The notes under the pieces are model-generated. The model ran no database searches and was not told the origin of the DNA. It saw only the letters and a list, made by a program, of their open reading frames with translations. Source: JAJCZZ01 sp964569085 (GTDB taxonomy: Bacteria; Gemmatimonadota; Gemmatimonadetes; Longimicrobiales; Gaopeijiaceae). From it: a DNA stretch of 64,000 nt. The position numbers and the translations under genes are program-made. Below, piece after piece: positions 22,712 to 31,682 of this stretch (its first letter is position 1; every line of letters begins with the position of its first letter). The stretch is taken from positions 1 to 64,000 of the forward strand of contig CAZMTA010000015.1 in NCBI GenBank assembly GCA_964569085.1, given 5' to 3'.

Positions 22712-25240
22712 ATGACGGACCGGCTCGACGGCTGCGGCTGCTGCGAGGGCGTGGAGCGGGAGACCCCCGCCCCGCTGGAGAACCGCCCCGGCCTCTCGGC
22801 GCTCGCATACCGGGTGGGCACCCACGGCCGCTTCACGGCCTCCATGCGGGCCGCCCTCTCGGGGAGGGCGGAGCTGGCCGAGCTCACGATCCGCGCCACC
22901 GACGACCCCACGCTGGCCACGGTGGACGCGTGGGCCACCGTGCTGGACGTGCTCTCCTTCTACCAGGAGCGCATCGCCAACGAGGGCTTCCTGCGCACCG
23001 CCACCGAGCGGCGCTCGGTGCTGGAGCTGGCCCGGACCATCGGCTACGAGCTGCGCCCCGGCGTGGCGGCCAGCACGACGCTGGCCTTCACCCTCCAGAC
23101 GGGCCCCGGCGCGCCCGCCTCCGCCACCATCCCCGTGGGTACCCGGGCCCAGAGCCTCCCGGGGCAGGACGAGGTCCCCCAGACCTTCGAGACCACCGAG
23201 GCCGTGGAGGCCCGGGGGGCGTGGCAGGCGCTGCGCGCGCGGCAGACCGCCCCGGCTCCCACCACCCGGGGCGTGCGGGACTTCTGGCTCCAGGGCGTGG
23301 ACAACGACGTGCGCGCCGGGGACGCCCTCCTCCTGGTGGGCCGGGAGCGGGCCCGCGACGCCACGAGCGACCGGTGGGACTTCCGGATCCTGGAGGAGGT
23401 CGAGGTGGACCGGGATCGGGGCGTGACCCGGGTGCGCTTCGAGTACGGCCTGGGCTCGTGGGTGCCCTTCGGCCTCCCCGCCCAGCGCCCCACCGTGCAC
23501 GTGTTCCGGCGCCGCGCCGCCCTCTTCGGCCACAACGCCCCGGACTGGCGGGCCATGCCGGAGGAGATCCGGGCGCGCTACGGCGTGAGCGAGCGGGACA
23601 CCACCCCGCCGCCTCCGCCGGAGGACTGGCCGGGCCTCAGCATCCGGGCCATCTCGGACCGGGGCGACGGGCCCTTCGCCGACGGCCCCGTCCACCTTGA
23701 CGCCCTCTACCCGGGCATCGTCCAGGAGAGCTGGGTCGTCCTCTCCAAGCCCGGCTACGTGGAGCTCTACCGCGTGGCCCGCGCCGACGAGGACGCCCGC
23801 TCCCGCTTCACCCTCTCCGCCAAGACGACCCGGCTGGAGCTGGAGGGGGAGAACCTCTCCGCCCACTTCGACGACCAGGTCCGCACCGCCGTCGTCTTCG
23901 CCGAGAGCGAGGAGCTGGAGGCCGCCGAGGAGCCCCTCACCGACCCGGTCGAGGGGATCTCGGTGGTGCTGGACCGGGCCGTGGAAGGCATCGAGGAGGA
24001 GCGCCTGGTGGCGCTCCGGGGCGTGGACGCCGACACCGGCCGCCCCGCCGCCGAGGTGGCCACCGTGGCGGAGGTGCGCGCGGTGGACGGCCTCACCGAG
24101 CTGGTCTTCGAGGAGCCGCTCCTCCACCGGTACGTCCGCGCCACCACGGGCGACGTGGCCGGCGTGCTCCTCAACGCCAACGTGGCGCCCGCCACCCACG
24201 GCGAGACCGTCCCCGGGGAGGTCCTGGGGAGCGGCGACGGGTCGGCCCGCTTCCAGCGCTTCGAGCTGGCCCGGGCCCCCCTCACCCACGTCTCGGCCCC
24301 CACGCCGAGCGGCGCCGAGAGCACGCTGGAGGTGCGGGTGGACGACGTCCTCTGGGAGGAGGTCCCCTCGCTGCACCTCCAGCCCCCCGACGCCCGGGTC
24401 TACGTGACCCGCCGCGCCGACGACGGGGCCACCACCGTCCTCTTCGGCGACGGCCGCTCCGGCACCCGCCTGCCCACGGGGCAGGAGAACGTCGAGGCCC
24501 GCTACCGCCACGGCCTGGGGCTGGGCGGCCTGGTGGACGCCGACCAGATAAGCCTCCTCCTGACCCGACCCCTGGGCGTGAAGGGGGTCACCAACCCCAC
24601 GGCCCCCGCCGGCGCCGCCGACCCCGAGCCGCTGGCCGCGGCCCGGACCAACGCCCCCCTCACCGTCCTCACGCTGGACCGCATCGTCTCGGTGCGGGAC
24701 TACGAGGACTTCGCGGCGGCCTTCGCCGGGGTGGGCAAGGCGCGGGCGGACGTGCTCTGGAGCGGCGAGCGCCGGCTGGTCCACCTCACCGTGGCCGGGA
24801 GCGGCGGCGCCGAGGTGCTCGAGGGATCCGTCGTCCACGACAACCTCCGGGCCGCCATCGACGGGGCCCGCCCCCCCGAGGAGGACGTGGTGGTGGCGGG
24901 GTTCGAGGGGGTGGGCTTCGGCCTGGAGGCCGGCGTGACCGTGGATCCCGCCCACCGGCCCGAGGACGTGCTGGCGGCGGTGGAGGCCGCGCTGGCCCTC
25001 GCCTTCTCTTTCGAGGCCCGCTCCTTCGCCCAGGGGGCCACCACCTCCGAGGTGCTGGCGGTCATGCAGCGCGTGCCCGGCGTGGTGGCCGTGGACCTGG
25101 ACCTCCTGGACGGCGCCGACCCGTTCCGGCGGCCCCGCCTCCCGGCCTTCCCGGCGCGGTGGGAGGGCGGCGCCATGCGCCCCGCCCAGCTCCTGACGCT
25201 GGACCCCGGCCGCCTCCTCCTCACCCCGAGGGCGTCATGA
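22712..25240 (+). CDS. Second eCIS J-like baseplate protein
   Basis: 842 residues. A short Cys-containing N-terminus (DGCGCCEGVE) is followed by PGLSALAYRVGTHGRFTASM, DAWATVLDVLSFYQERIANEGFLRTATERRSVLELARTIGYELRPGVAAST and, late, LDRIVSVRDYEDFAAAFAGVGKARADVLWSG. It is a distant relative of the preceding gp6-like protein, sharing the 'layered' J domain. eCIS of this group often encode two such plates, whereas Afp has one Afp11 and one Afp12. It probably forms the second wedge layer. It overlaps the next gene by ATGA. Confidence 0.85.
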   Translation: MTDRLDGCGCCEGVERETPAPLENRPGLSALAYRVGTHGRFTASMRAALSGRAELAELTIRATDDPTLATVDAWATVLDVLSFYQERIANEGFLRTATERRSVLELARTIGYELRPGVAASTTLAFTLQTGPGAPASATIPVGTRAQSLPGQDEVPQTFETTEAVEARGAWQALRARQTAPAPTTRGVRDFWLQGVDNDVRAGDALLLVGRERARDATSDRWDFRILEEVEVDRDRGVTRVRFEYGLGSWVPFGLPAQRPTVHVFRRRAALFGHNAPDWRAMPEEIRARYGVSERDTTPPPPPEDWPGLSIRAISDRGDGPFADGPVHLDALYPGIVQESWVVLSKPGYVELYRVARADEDARSRFTLSAKTTRLELEGENLSAHFDDQVRTAVVFAESEELEAAEEPLTDPVEGISVVLDRAVEGIEEERLVALRGVDADTGRPAAEVATVAEVRAVDGLTELVFEEPLLHRYVRATTGDVAGVLLNANVAPATHGETVPGEVLGSGDGSARFQRFELARAPLTHVSAPTPSGAESTLEVRVDDVLWEEVPSLHLQPPDARVYVTRRADDGATTVLFGDGRSGTRLPTGQENVEARYRHGLGLGGLVDADQISLLLTRPLGVKGVTNPTAPAGAADPEPLAAARTNAPLTVLTLDRIVSVRDYEDFAAAFAGVGKARADVLWSGERRLVHLTVAGSGGAEVLEGSVVHDNLRAAIDGARPPEEDVVVAGFEGVGFGLEAGVTVDPAHRPEDVLAAVEAALALAFSFEARSFAQGATTSEVLAVMQRVPGVVAVDLDLLDGADPFRRPRLPAFPARWEGGAMRPAQLLTLDPGRLLLTPRAS

Positions 25241-27495
25241 CCCACTTCACCCCGGAGCGGCTCTGGGAGCTCCTCCCCGCGGTGTACCGCATCCGCGACG
25301 CCGAGGAGGGCGGGCAGCTCGAGGCCCTGGTCCACGTCCTGGGCGAGCAGGCCCGCCTCATGGAGGAGGACGTCGAGGGGCTCTACGAGAACTGGTTCGT
25401 CGAGACGTGCGCCGAGTGGGTGGTGCCGTACGTCGGGGACCTCCTGGGCGTGCGGAACCTCCACGCCTTCGACCCCGGCGTGGCGTTCAGCCAGCGGGCC
25501 CGGGTGGCCAACACCCTGGCGTTCCGGCGGCGGAAGGGCACGGCCACCATGCTGGAGCAGCTCGCCCGGGACGCCACCGGCTGGCCCGCCCGGGCCGTGG
25601 AGTACTTCGAGCTCCTGGCCACCACCCAGCACACGAACCACGTCCGCCTCCACAACCACCGGGCCCCGGACCTCCGGAGCGCCGACGCGCTGGAGCTGGT
25701 GGACACGGCCTTCGACACGGCGGCCCACACCGCCGACGTGCGCCGCATCGCCTCGGGGCGGGGGCGCCACAACATCCCCAACGTCGGGCTCCACCTCTGG
25801 CGGCTGCAGAGCTACGCGGTGCCCCGCGCCGACGCCCGGCCCGTGGCCGGGCCGCCGGACGGACGCTGGCGCTTCCACCCCTACGGCCTGGACGCGCCGC
25901 TCTTCAACCGGCCGCGCACCGAGGAGACCATCACCCGGCTGGCCGAGGAGGTGAACGTCCCGGGACGCCTGCGCCGCCGCCCCCTCTGGGCGGAGCTGGA
26001 GGCGCGTCGCGCCGAGTTCCTGGCCGGCACGGTGCCCGAGGCGCGGTGGTTCGCCGACCCACCGGTGTTCGAGGTCTTCCTGGACGGCGCGGAGGAGCCC
26101 CTCCGCCCCGAGCAGGTCCTGGTCTGCCACCTGGGCGGCTGGGACGCCCCGGGCTGGAGCCCCCGCCCGGACGCCACCCTCACCGACCCGGACGGCCTCT
26201 CCCTGGAGACCCGCGTGGCGGTGGACCCGGTGCTGGGCCGCCTGGCGCTCCTGGACGGCGCCCCGGCCGTGGCCCGGGTGGAGGTGGCGTCGGCGTACGG
26301 CTTCCCCGGGGACGTGGGCGGGGGCCCCTATTCCCGCCGGGCCTCGCTGGAGGCGGCGCTGGGCCGCCCCGTGGGCTGGCAGGTCACGGTGGGCGGCGAC
26401 GGTGCCGACTTCCCGACCCTCACCGACGCCCTGGTGAGCGCCGGGCCGGGGCTTCCCGGTTGGAACGAGCAGCCGCCCGGCACCGCCGGCGTCATCGCGG
26501 TGACCGACTCGGCCACCTACGCCGAGGCCCTCACCGGGCCGGCCCGCATCGAGGTGCCGGAGGGGAGCCTCCTGGTGATCGTGGCGGCCACGCCGCTGTC
26601 CGGCGTCCCCGGGGACCTGGAAGCCGACGACCTCCGCCCCCACCTCCTGGGGGACGTGGAGGTGATCGGCACGGCGCCCGGCGGGAGCGCCACGCCCGGC
26701 GCCCTGGTCCTGGACGGCTTCCTGGTGGAGGGCGCGCTCACGGTGCTGGACGGCCACCTGGGCGGCCTCCGTCTGGCCCACGCCACCCTGGGCCTCCAGG
26801 ACCCGGCGGCCCCGATGGGCCTCACCGTCCAGGCCGGAGCCGTGGGCAACCCCGAGCTCCGCCTGGAGCTGGACCACGCCCTGTGCGGGCCGGTGGAGGC
26901 CCCGGAGACGGCGGGCTCGGTGCGCCTGGCCGACAGCGTGGTCCACGCCCCCCCGGCACCGGGAGGCGGGCGGGGGCCCGCCCTCTCCGCCGCCGCCGGA
27001 GAGCCCGGCCCTCCCGCGGTGATCGAGCGGTGCACCGTGCTGGGGAGCGTGTCGGTGCGGGAGCTGACGCTGGGCTCCGAGAGCCTCTTCCTGGAGCCGG
27101 TCACGGCGGAGCGGCTCCAGACCGGATGCATGCGCTTCAGCTACCTCCCCGCCGGCTCCCGGACCCCCCGGCGCCACCGGTGCCAGCCCGACCTCGCGCT
27201 CCGCCGCCGGGCCGAGGCCCTGGGGCTCGAGAGCCCCGCCGACCTCCCCCCCGGCGAGCGGGACGGCGTCCTCCGCCGGGTCCGCCCGTCGTTCACCGCC
27301 ACCCTCTACGGCGACCCGGCGTACGCCCAGCTCGGGCGCAGCGCCGCCGTGGAGATCCGCACCGGAGCCGAGGACGGCTCGGAGATGGGGGTGTGGAGCA
27401 CGCTCAAGCAGCCGCAACGCGCGGCCAACCTCGAGGCGAGCCTGGAGGAGTACCTCCCGTTCGGCCTCGAGGCCGGCTTCGTCTTCGTCACCTGA
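25237..27495 (+). CDS. eCIS tail protein with gpI-like N-terminus
   Basis: 752 residues. The first 130 residues (RLWELLPAVYRIRDAEEGGQLEALVHVLGEQARLMEEDVEGLYENWFVETCAEWVVPYVGDLLG... RKGTATMLEQLARDATGW) resemble phage tail protein I/P2 gpI, which connects wedges and fibres. The remaining 600 residues contain beta-helix-like repetition (about 390-640: LVLDGFLVEGALTVLDGHLGG, RLADSVVHAP, VIERCTVLGSVSVRELTLGS) and an ordered C-terminal domain (SFTATLYGDPAYAQLG). The combination suggests a baseplate arm ending in a beta-helix. Starts ATGA-overlapped with the J-like gene. Confidence 0.8.
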   Translation: MTHFTPERLWELLPAVYRIRDAEEGGQLEALVHVLGEQARLMEEDVEGLYENWFVETCAEWVVPYVGDLLGVRNLHAFDPGVAFSQRARVANTLAFRRRKGTATMLEQLARDATGWPARAVEYFELLATTQHTNHVRLHNHRAPDLRSADALELVDTAFDTAAHTADVRRIASGRGRHNIPNVGLHLWRLQSYAVPRADARPVAGPPDGRWRFHPYGLDAPLFNRPRTEETITRLAEEVNVPGRLRRRPLWAELEARRAEFLAGTVPEARWFADPPVFEVFLDGAEEPLRPEQVLVCHLGGWDAPGWSPRPDATLTDPDGLSLETRVAVDPVLGRLALLDGAPAVARVEVASAYGFPGDVGGGPYSRRASLEAALGRPVGWQVTVGGDGADFPTLTDALVSAGPGLPGWNEQPPGTAGVIAVTDSATYAEALTGPARIEVPEGSLLVIVAATPLSGVPGDLEADDLRPHLLGDVEVIGTAPGGSATPGALVLDGFLVEGALTVLDGHLGGLRLAHATLGLQDPAAPMGLTVQAGAVGNPELRLELDHALCGPVEAPETAGSVRLADSVVHAPPAPGGGRGPALSAAAGEPGPPAVIERCTVLGSVSVRELTLGSESLFLEPVTAERLQTGCMRFSYLPAGSRTPRRHRCQPDLALRRRAEALGLESPADLPPGERDGVLRRVRPSFTATLYGDPAYAQLGRSAAVEIRTGAEDGSEMGVWSTLKQPQRAANLEASLEEYLPFGLEAGFVFVT

Positions 27496-27511
27496 GACCG
27501 AAGGTCCTCCG

Positions 27512-30500
27512 ATGAAAAGCGACATGTCCCGCGTGACGTTCGAGCGCACGCGCCACTACAAGCGGGTTCCGCTGCAGCAGGGGCGCGTCCAGACCGACGC
27601 CGACGCCAACGAGCAGCAGGCCATCGCCCAGCACCGCGTCGAGACCGAGGCGCTGGACCTGATCGGCGGGTGCGGGGGGCCCCTCCACGCCGCGGGCTTC
27701 GGGATCACGCCCGACGGGGACGACCTGCGCGTCGGTGCCGGGCGGTACTACGTCCACGGCGTCCTCTGCGAGAACGAGGAGGAGGTCGGGTACGCCGAGC
27801 AGCCCGACTACCCCCTGGACCCGGCGTGGCTGGCCGGTCTGGCCGACCCGCCCCTCACCCTCCCTCCCGCCGACGGGGCGTACCTGGCGTACCTGGACGT
27901 CTGGGAGCGGCACCTGACGGCCCTGGAGGCCCCCTGGATCCGGGAGGTGGCGCTGGGCGGGCCCGACACCGCCACCCGCATCAAGACCGTCTGGCAGGTG
28001 AAGCTCCACGCCCTCGAGGCCGGCGACCCCGACCCCGGGGACCTGGACTGCCTGAGCGACGTGCCCTCCTGGGCGGCGGCCACCGCCCCCTCCACCGGCG
28101 AGCTCGGGGCCCGGTCCGAGGCGGGCTCACCGTCCGACGACCCGTGCATCGTGACGCCGGGGGCGGGCTACCGCCGCCTGGAGAACCAGCTCTACCGGGT
28201 GGAGGTCCACGCCGGCGGCCCGCGCAACGACTCGATCTTCAAGTGGGACCGGGACAACGGCACGGTGCTGGCCCGCCTGGAGGCCCAGAACGGGACGCTG
28301 GACGAGTGGACGGTGAGCAGCGTCGGGCGGGACGACGTGCTCCGCTTCGCGCCCGGCGACCTGGTGGAGCTCACCGACGACGGCCGGGAGCTCCACGGCC
28401 GCGCGGGCACCCTGGTCCGGGTGACCAGCGTGGAGGGGAAGGTGGTGACGGTGGATCCGGCCACCGTGATCCCCGCCGGCGGATCGCTGGACATGGCCGA
28501 CTTCCCGGACAACCCCAAGGTCCGCCGCTGGAACGGCGTCCTGGACGGCGTCACCAACCAGGACTGGCGGGACCTGGAGGACGGGGTCCAGGTGCGGCTC
28601 CGCGGCGGCAACGGCCCCGACGGCGAGCCCCGCCGCTACCGCGTGGGCGACTGGTGGACGATCCCCGCCCGCACCAACACCGGGGACGTGGAGTGGCCCG
28701 CCGAGAACGACGGGTGGCGCCCCGCCGCCGGCACCCGCCACGACTACTGCCGGCTGGCCGTGCTCGAGTACGCCGGGGGCGCCGGGTGGAGCGAGCCCGA
28801 GGACTGCCGGAACCTCTTTCCCCCCGTCACCGAGCTCACGCACCTCCACTACGCCGGCGGCGACGGCCAGGAGTGCATGCCGGGCCAGGAGCTCCCGCTC
28901 TCCCTGAGGGTGGGCGTGGCCAACGGCAGCCATCCCGTGGAGGGCGCGCGGGTCCGCTTCACGGTGGCGTCGGGCGGCGCCGAGATCGCCGAGGCCAGCG
29001 GCGGGGCGGGCCAGGCCGAGCTGGAGGTGGCGACCGGGCCCGACGGGCAGGCCGAGTGCTTCTGGAGCCCCGCCGCCGACCCGCTGAGCGTCGACGCGGC
29101 GCTCCTGGACGCCGCCGGGGACCCCGTGCCGCACACGGTGCGCTTCGGCGCGAACCTGAGCACCGCGGACCAGGTGGCCTACACCCCCGCCGACGGGTGC
29201 GCCATGCCCGACTCGGTGGACACCGTCCAGGAGGCGCTGGACGCCCTGTGCGCCCGGGAGGGCTCGGGGTGCGCGGTCACCATCGGCCCCGGCGACGACT
29301 GGCGGGAGCGGGCCGAGGCGGCGCTGGAGGCCGCCGACGACCTGCACCTCTGCTTCCGGGCGGGCTCCTACGTCCTGGACGCGCCCCTGGCGGTGCAGGG
29401 CAAGGGCCACGTGAGCATCACCGGGTGCGGCCCCGCCACCCGGTTCCGCGCCCAGGGGACCGAGACGGTCTTCGCCGCGGAGGGGTGCCGGAGCATCCGC
29501 TTCGCCGACTTCCGGGCCGAGGCGGACTTCGCCGGGGACCTGCGGGACGACGAGGCGGCCGAGCACCTCCGGGGCGTCCTGGACGTGGTCGACTGCGACG
29601 CCGCCACGGTGGAGCGGATCTCGGCGCGCTGCGCCGGCGGGGTGCGCCGCGCGGTGGCCGGCATCACGGTGCGGGAGCGGAAGCCGGGGCGCCTGGACGG
29701 GCGCCACTCGGTCCGCGTCCGCGGCTGCGACGTGGCGGTGGGCCACCGCCAGACGGGCATCCTCGTGGTGAACGCCGACCGGGCGCTGGTGGAGGACAAC
29801 CGGATCTGGGTCACCGGACGCCCCGAGGGCCTCGGGGTGGCGGACCACGCGGCCGCCGACGGCCACCTCCGCACCGTGCTGGCCGAGGCGCTCCTGGGGC
29901 AGCCCGAGGTGGGGCTGCGGGTGGGCACCCGGTTTCCCCTCACCGAGATGCGCCGCCGCCTGCTGCGGGCGGGGCTGACCCAGGACGCGGGGGAGGTCCG
30001 GACCCGGGTCACGCTGGGGGAGCGGACCTTCACGCTCTCCTTCTTCACCCCCGTGGACGTCGTGCAGATCTGGCCGGCCGTCCTGGAGGAGCACCCCGTG
30101 GAGACGGGGAGCACCGCGGCCAGCGTGGAGCAGCACCTCCACACCCTCACGAACCGGCTCCTCCAGGGTCGGCTGCAGGGCGGGCGGGCCTCCAGGGATC
30201 TGGCCGAGTGGGTCGAGCGGGTGGTGGCCCGCATGCCCGCGGTGGCCTCCCAGGGGATCGTCGTGGCCAAGAACGAAGCGCCGGAGGGCGCGCCCCCGGC
30301 GCCGGACCTCCGGGTCCTGAACAACCGGGTGGAGGGGTGCCAGCAGGGGCTCCACCTCGGCGCCAGCCACGGCACCGCCGGGCAGGACCTGCCCGAGTGC
30401 GCCCACGACGCCCTGGACACCGTGCTGGTCCAGGGCAACGCCGTGGACGTGGTCCTCTCTCCCGAGACCTCCCGGGAGCGGCACGGGATCTTCGTGGGGA

Positions 30501-30790
30501 ACGCCCGCCACCTCACGGTCCAGGACAACCGGGTGCGGGTACGGCGGACCCAGGCCGGCGGGGTGTGGCGAGTCGACGGGATCCGGGCGTGGGGCTTCTT
30601 CGGGCCCCTGGTCCTCCTCCGCCAGAACCTCACCGAGGGCGCCGACGTGGGCATCCGCATGGTGCCCGGCGGAGCGGACCAGTGCTGGCCCTCCGTCCGC
30701 CACTGGTACATCTCGGACAACGCGGCCGTCGGGGCCGAGCCCGGGGTCGAGGCGCCCAGCTCCGTGGTCCAGGAGCGCAACCGATCTTGA
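27512..30790 (+). CDS. eCIS DUF6519/right-handed beta-helix protein, candidate receptor-binding fibre
   Basis: 1092 residues. The N-terminus MKSDMSRVTFERTRHYKRVP then LQQGRVQTDADANEQQAIA is the DUF6519 start, which sets the ATG at 27512. This is followed by a baseplate-attachment-like domain to about 440. Next comes an Ig-like domain (about 455-545: LPLSLRVGVANGSHPVEGARVRFTVASGG). A right-handed parallel beta-helix (about 590-1080) follows, with coil repeats such as DNRIWVTGRPEGLGVADHAA, LRVLNNRVEGCQQGLHLGAS and LTVQDNRVRVRRTQAGGVWR. Beta-helix proteins at the end of eCIS operons are candidates for target-surface recognition. No chaperone-intramolecular segment is seen. Last gene of the operon. 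Confidence 0.8.
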   Translation: MKSDMSRVTFERTRHYKRVPLQQGRVQTDADANEQQAIAQHRVETEALDLIGGCGGPLHAAGFGITPDGDDLRVGAGRYYVHGVLCENEEEVGYAEQPDYPLDPAWLAGLADPPLTLPPADGAYLAYLDVWERHLTALEAPWIREVALGGPDTATRIKTVWQVKLHALEAGDPDPGDLDCLSDVPSWAAATAPSTGELGARSEAGSPSDDPCIVTPGAGYRRLENQLYRVEVHAGGPRNDSIFKWDRDNGTVLARLEAQNGTLDEWTVSSVGRDDVLRFAPGDLVELTDDGRELHGRAGTLVRVTSVEGKVVTVDPATVIPAGGSLDMADFPDNPKVRRWNGVLDGVTNQDWRDLEDGVQVRLRGGNGPDGEPRRYRVGDWWTIPARTNTGDVEWPAENDGWRPAAGTRHDYCRLAVLEYAGGAGWSEPEDCRNLFPPVTELTHLHYAGGDGQECMPGQELPLSLRVGVANGSHPVEGARVRFTVASGGAEIAEASGGAGQAELEVATGPDGQAECFWSPAADPLSVDAALLDAAGDPVPHTVRFGANLSTADQVAYTPADGCAMPDSVDTVQEALDALCAREGSGCAVTIGPGDDWRERAEAALEAADDLHLCFRAGSYVLDAPLAVQGKGHVSITGCGPATRFRAQGTETVFAAEGCRSIRFADFRAEADFAGDLRDDEAAEHLRGVLDVVDCDAATVERISARCAGGVRRAVAGITVRERKPGRLDGRHSVRVRGCDVAVGHRQTGILVVNADRALVEDNRIWVTGRPEGLGVADHAAADGHLRTVLAEALLGQPEVGLRVGTRFPLTEMRRRLLRAGLTQDAGEVRTRVTLGERTFTLSFFTPVDVVQIWPAVLEEHPVETGSTAASVEQHLHTLTNRLLQGRLQGGRASRDLAEWVERVVARMPAVASQGIVVAKNEAPEGAPPAPDLRVLNNRVEGCQQGLHLGASHGTAGQDLPECAHDALDTVLVQGNAVDVVLSPETSRERHGIFVGNARHLTVQDNRVRVRRTQAGGVWRVDGIRAWGFFGPLVLLRQNLTEGADVGIRMVPGGADQCWPSVRHWYISDNAAVGAEPGVEAPSSVVQERNRS

Positions 30791-30815
30791 CCGGGGTGGA
30801 GGGGCCCCGTAGCGT
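30787..30815 (+). promoter_or_regulatory. Promoter candidate TTGACC-N17-TAGCGT
   Basis: TTGACC (30787-30792) and TAGCGT (30810-30815) are separated by exactly 17 bp. It overlaps the stop codon of the fibre gene and points into a gene-free 110 bp that ends in a strong terminator. The -35 matches the consensus at five of six positions; the -10 is weak but recurs in this window (5920-5925). Confidence 0.45.
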
Positions 30816-30821
30816 GGAGTA

Positions 30822-30908
30822 GCACTATCTCCGGTGTGTGGCTTTCGAGCCATGCCGAGGTTCGAGTCCTCGCCGAGCGGCAGGCCCTCAAAGGCCTGCC
30901 GCTCGTGT
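30822..30908 (+). ncRNA. Candidate small structured RNA with tRNA-like T-arm
   Basis: Between the promoter candidate and terminator lie three hairpins placed head to tail. 30836-30855 is an 8-bp stem with a TTCG tetraloop. 30856-30872 is a perfect 5-bp stem with the 7-nt loop TTCGAGT, the exact T-arm pattern of a tRNA. 30875-30904 is the terminator stem. A stem before the T-arm recalls the long variable arm of class II tRNAs. No matching 5' acceptor strand or normal anticodon arm could be found, so it is not an intact tRNA. It could be a regulatory RNA, a tRNA-derived relic or an attachment-site remnant. Confidence 0.4.
30875..30904 (+). terminator. Rho-independent terminator
   Basis: GAGCGGCAGGCC (30875-30886) pairs perfectly with GGCCTGCCGCTC (30893-30904) around the loop CTCAAA, followed by GTGTTTTC. 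The 12-bp stem with a U-rich tail on the + strand closes the eCIS operon and the small RNA candidate. It faces the TA genes coming from the right. Confidence 0.8.
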
Positions 30909-30927
30909 TTTCAGGGGGGTCGTCCGG

Positions 30928-31320
30928 TCAGGGGACGACGACCTCCGCCGCGTGCCCCGCCGCGTTCCCGATGCGGGCGTCGAAGGTCACGAGGGGGCAG
31001 TCCAACGCCTCCGCGAGGGCGACGTAGGTGGCGTCGTAGGCGGTCAGGTTGGCCCGGAGGGACCACATGCGGGCCAGCATCGGCTCGTGCCGGTATCGGC
31101 GAATCGGGAGCTCCGCGAGGGCGGCGACCGATGCCGCCCCACGGGACGACTCCAACCACCCCCGGGCCTCCAGCCGCCTCAAGGTGTGGGAGACCTCCGC
31201 GTCCATGAGCGCCGGGGCATGCCACCCTCCCTCGGAGCCTTCGACCAGGCGCCTCAGGCCCGGATGTCGCTCCGGTCGGAGAAGCAGCTCGACCACCGCG
31301 GAGGCGTCGAGGACGATCAC
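30928..31320 (-). CDS. VapC-type PIN-domain toxin
   Basis: 130 residues, GTG start at 31320 overlapping the antitoxin stop (GTGA). It starts VIVLDASAVVELLLRPERHP with the first Asp. MDAEVSHTLRRLEARG gives the conserved Glu. LTAYDATYVALAEALDCPLVTFDARIGNAAGH gives the Asp ligands and C-terminal core. This is a complete VapC fold and should be a Mg-dependent endoribonuclease. It converges on the terminator at the end of the eCIS operon. It is only distantly like the PIN protein at 564-971. Confidence 0.92.
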   Translation of the reverse strand: MIVLDASAVVELLLRPERHPGLRRLVEGSEGGWHAPALMDAEVSHTLRRLEARGWLESSRGAASVAALAELPIRRYRHEPMLARMWSLRANLTAYDATYVALAEALDCPLVTFDARIGNAAGHAAEVVVP

Positions 31321-31547
31321 TCGGCGTCGCGCATACGCCGGATGATGTCGGCGGCGGGTTCGGGAAGCTCCACCGGAGGCAGCTCCCGTAGTCGCGCCAG
31401 CACGTCCTCCATCGTGGGCCGTTCCACCGCCCGCTCCAGCGCCTCGAGGCAGAAGTCGGAGAGGCTGCGTCCCTCCCGCGCCGCCCGGGCCTTGGCCTTC
31501 CTGTGCAGCTCGTCGGGTACGTTCCGGATCTGGATCATGACAGACAT
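31317..31547 (-). CDS. FitA/VapB-type antitoxin
   Basis: 76 residues from ATG 31547 (MSVMIQIRNVPDELHRKAKA); a second ATG at 31538 would give 73. MIQIRNVPDELHRKAKARAAREGRSLSDFCLEALERAVERP is the FitA ribbon-helix-helix, and the tail MEDVLARLRELPPVELPEPAADIIRRMRDAE is a typical VapC-binding arm. It is translationally coupled to the toxin. Three ACATGT sites lie at and upstream of its start and are probably its operator, giving autoregulation. Confidence 0.9.
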   Translation of the reverse strand: MSVMIQIRNVPDELHRKAKARAAREGRSLSDFCLEALERAVERPTMEDVLARLRELPPVELPEPAADIIRRMRDAE

Positions 31548-31579
31548 GTGTACAACATGTTCCCATGCGCCGAACATGT
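31544..31579 (-). promoter_or_regulatory. Triple ACATGT operator candidate of the VapBC locus
   Basis: The palindromic hexamer ACATGT occurs at 31544-31549, 31555-31560 and 31574-31579, spaced by 11 and 19 bp, in the only AT-rich stretch of this gap. The first copy includes the antitoxin ATG. FitA-family antitoxins bind such inverted repeats at the start of their operon. Three sites also lie upstream of the divergent secreted-hydrolase gene, but 100 nt from its start. Confidence 0.55.
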
Positions 31580-31682
31580 CCAGATGGGACGCATCCGCCT
31601 CCCTTGCCCATTCCGTCGCGCATTCCCGAGCTTGGGGACCTGCCGCCCGGCAGCCGATCCGTCCCGAGCCCACGCGCCCGCC

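Noticed and set aside
30822..30908. Intact tRNA gene
   Set aside because: The T-arm is perfect but no 5' acceptor strand complementary to the 3' side and no normal anticodon loop were found.
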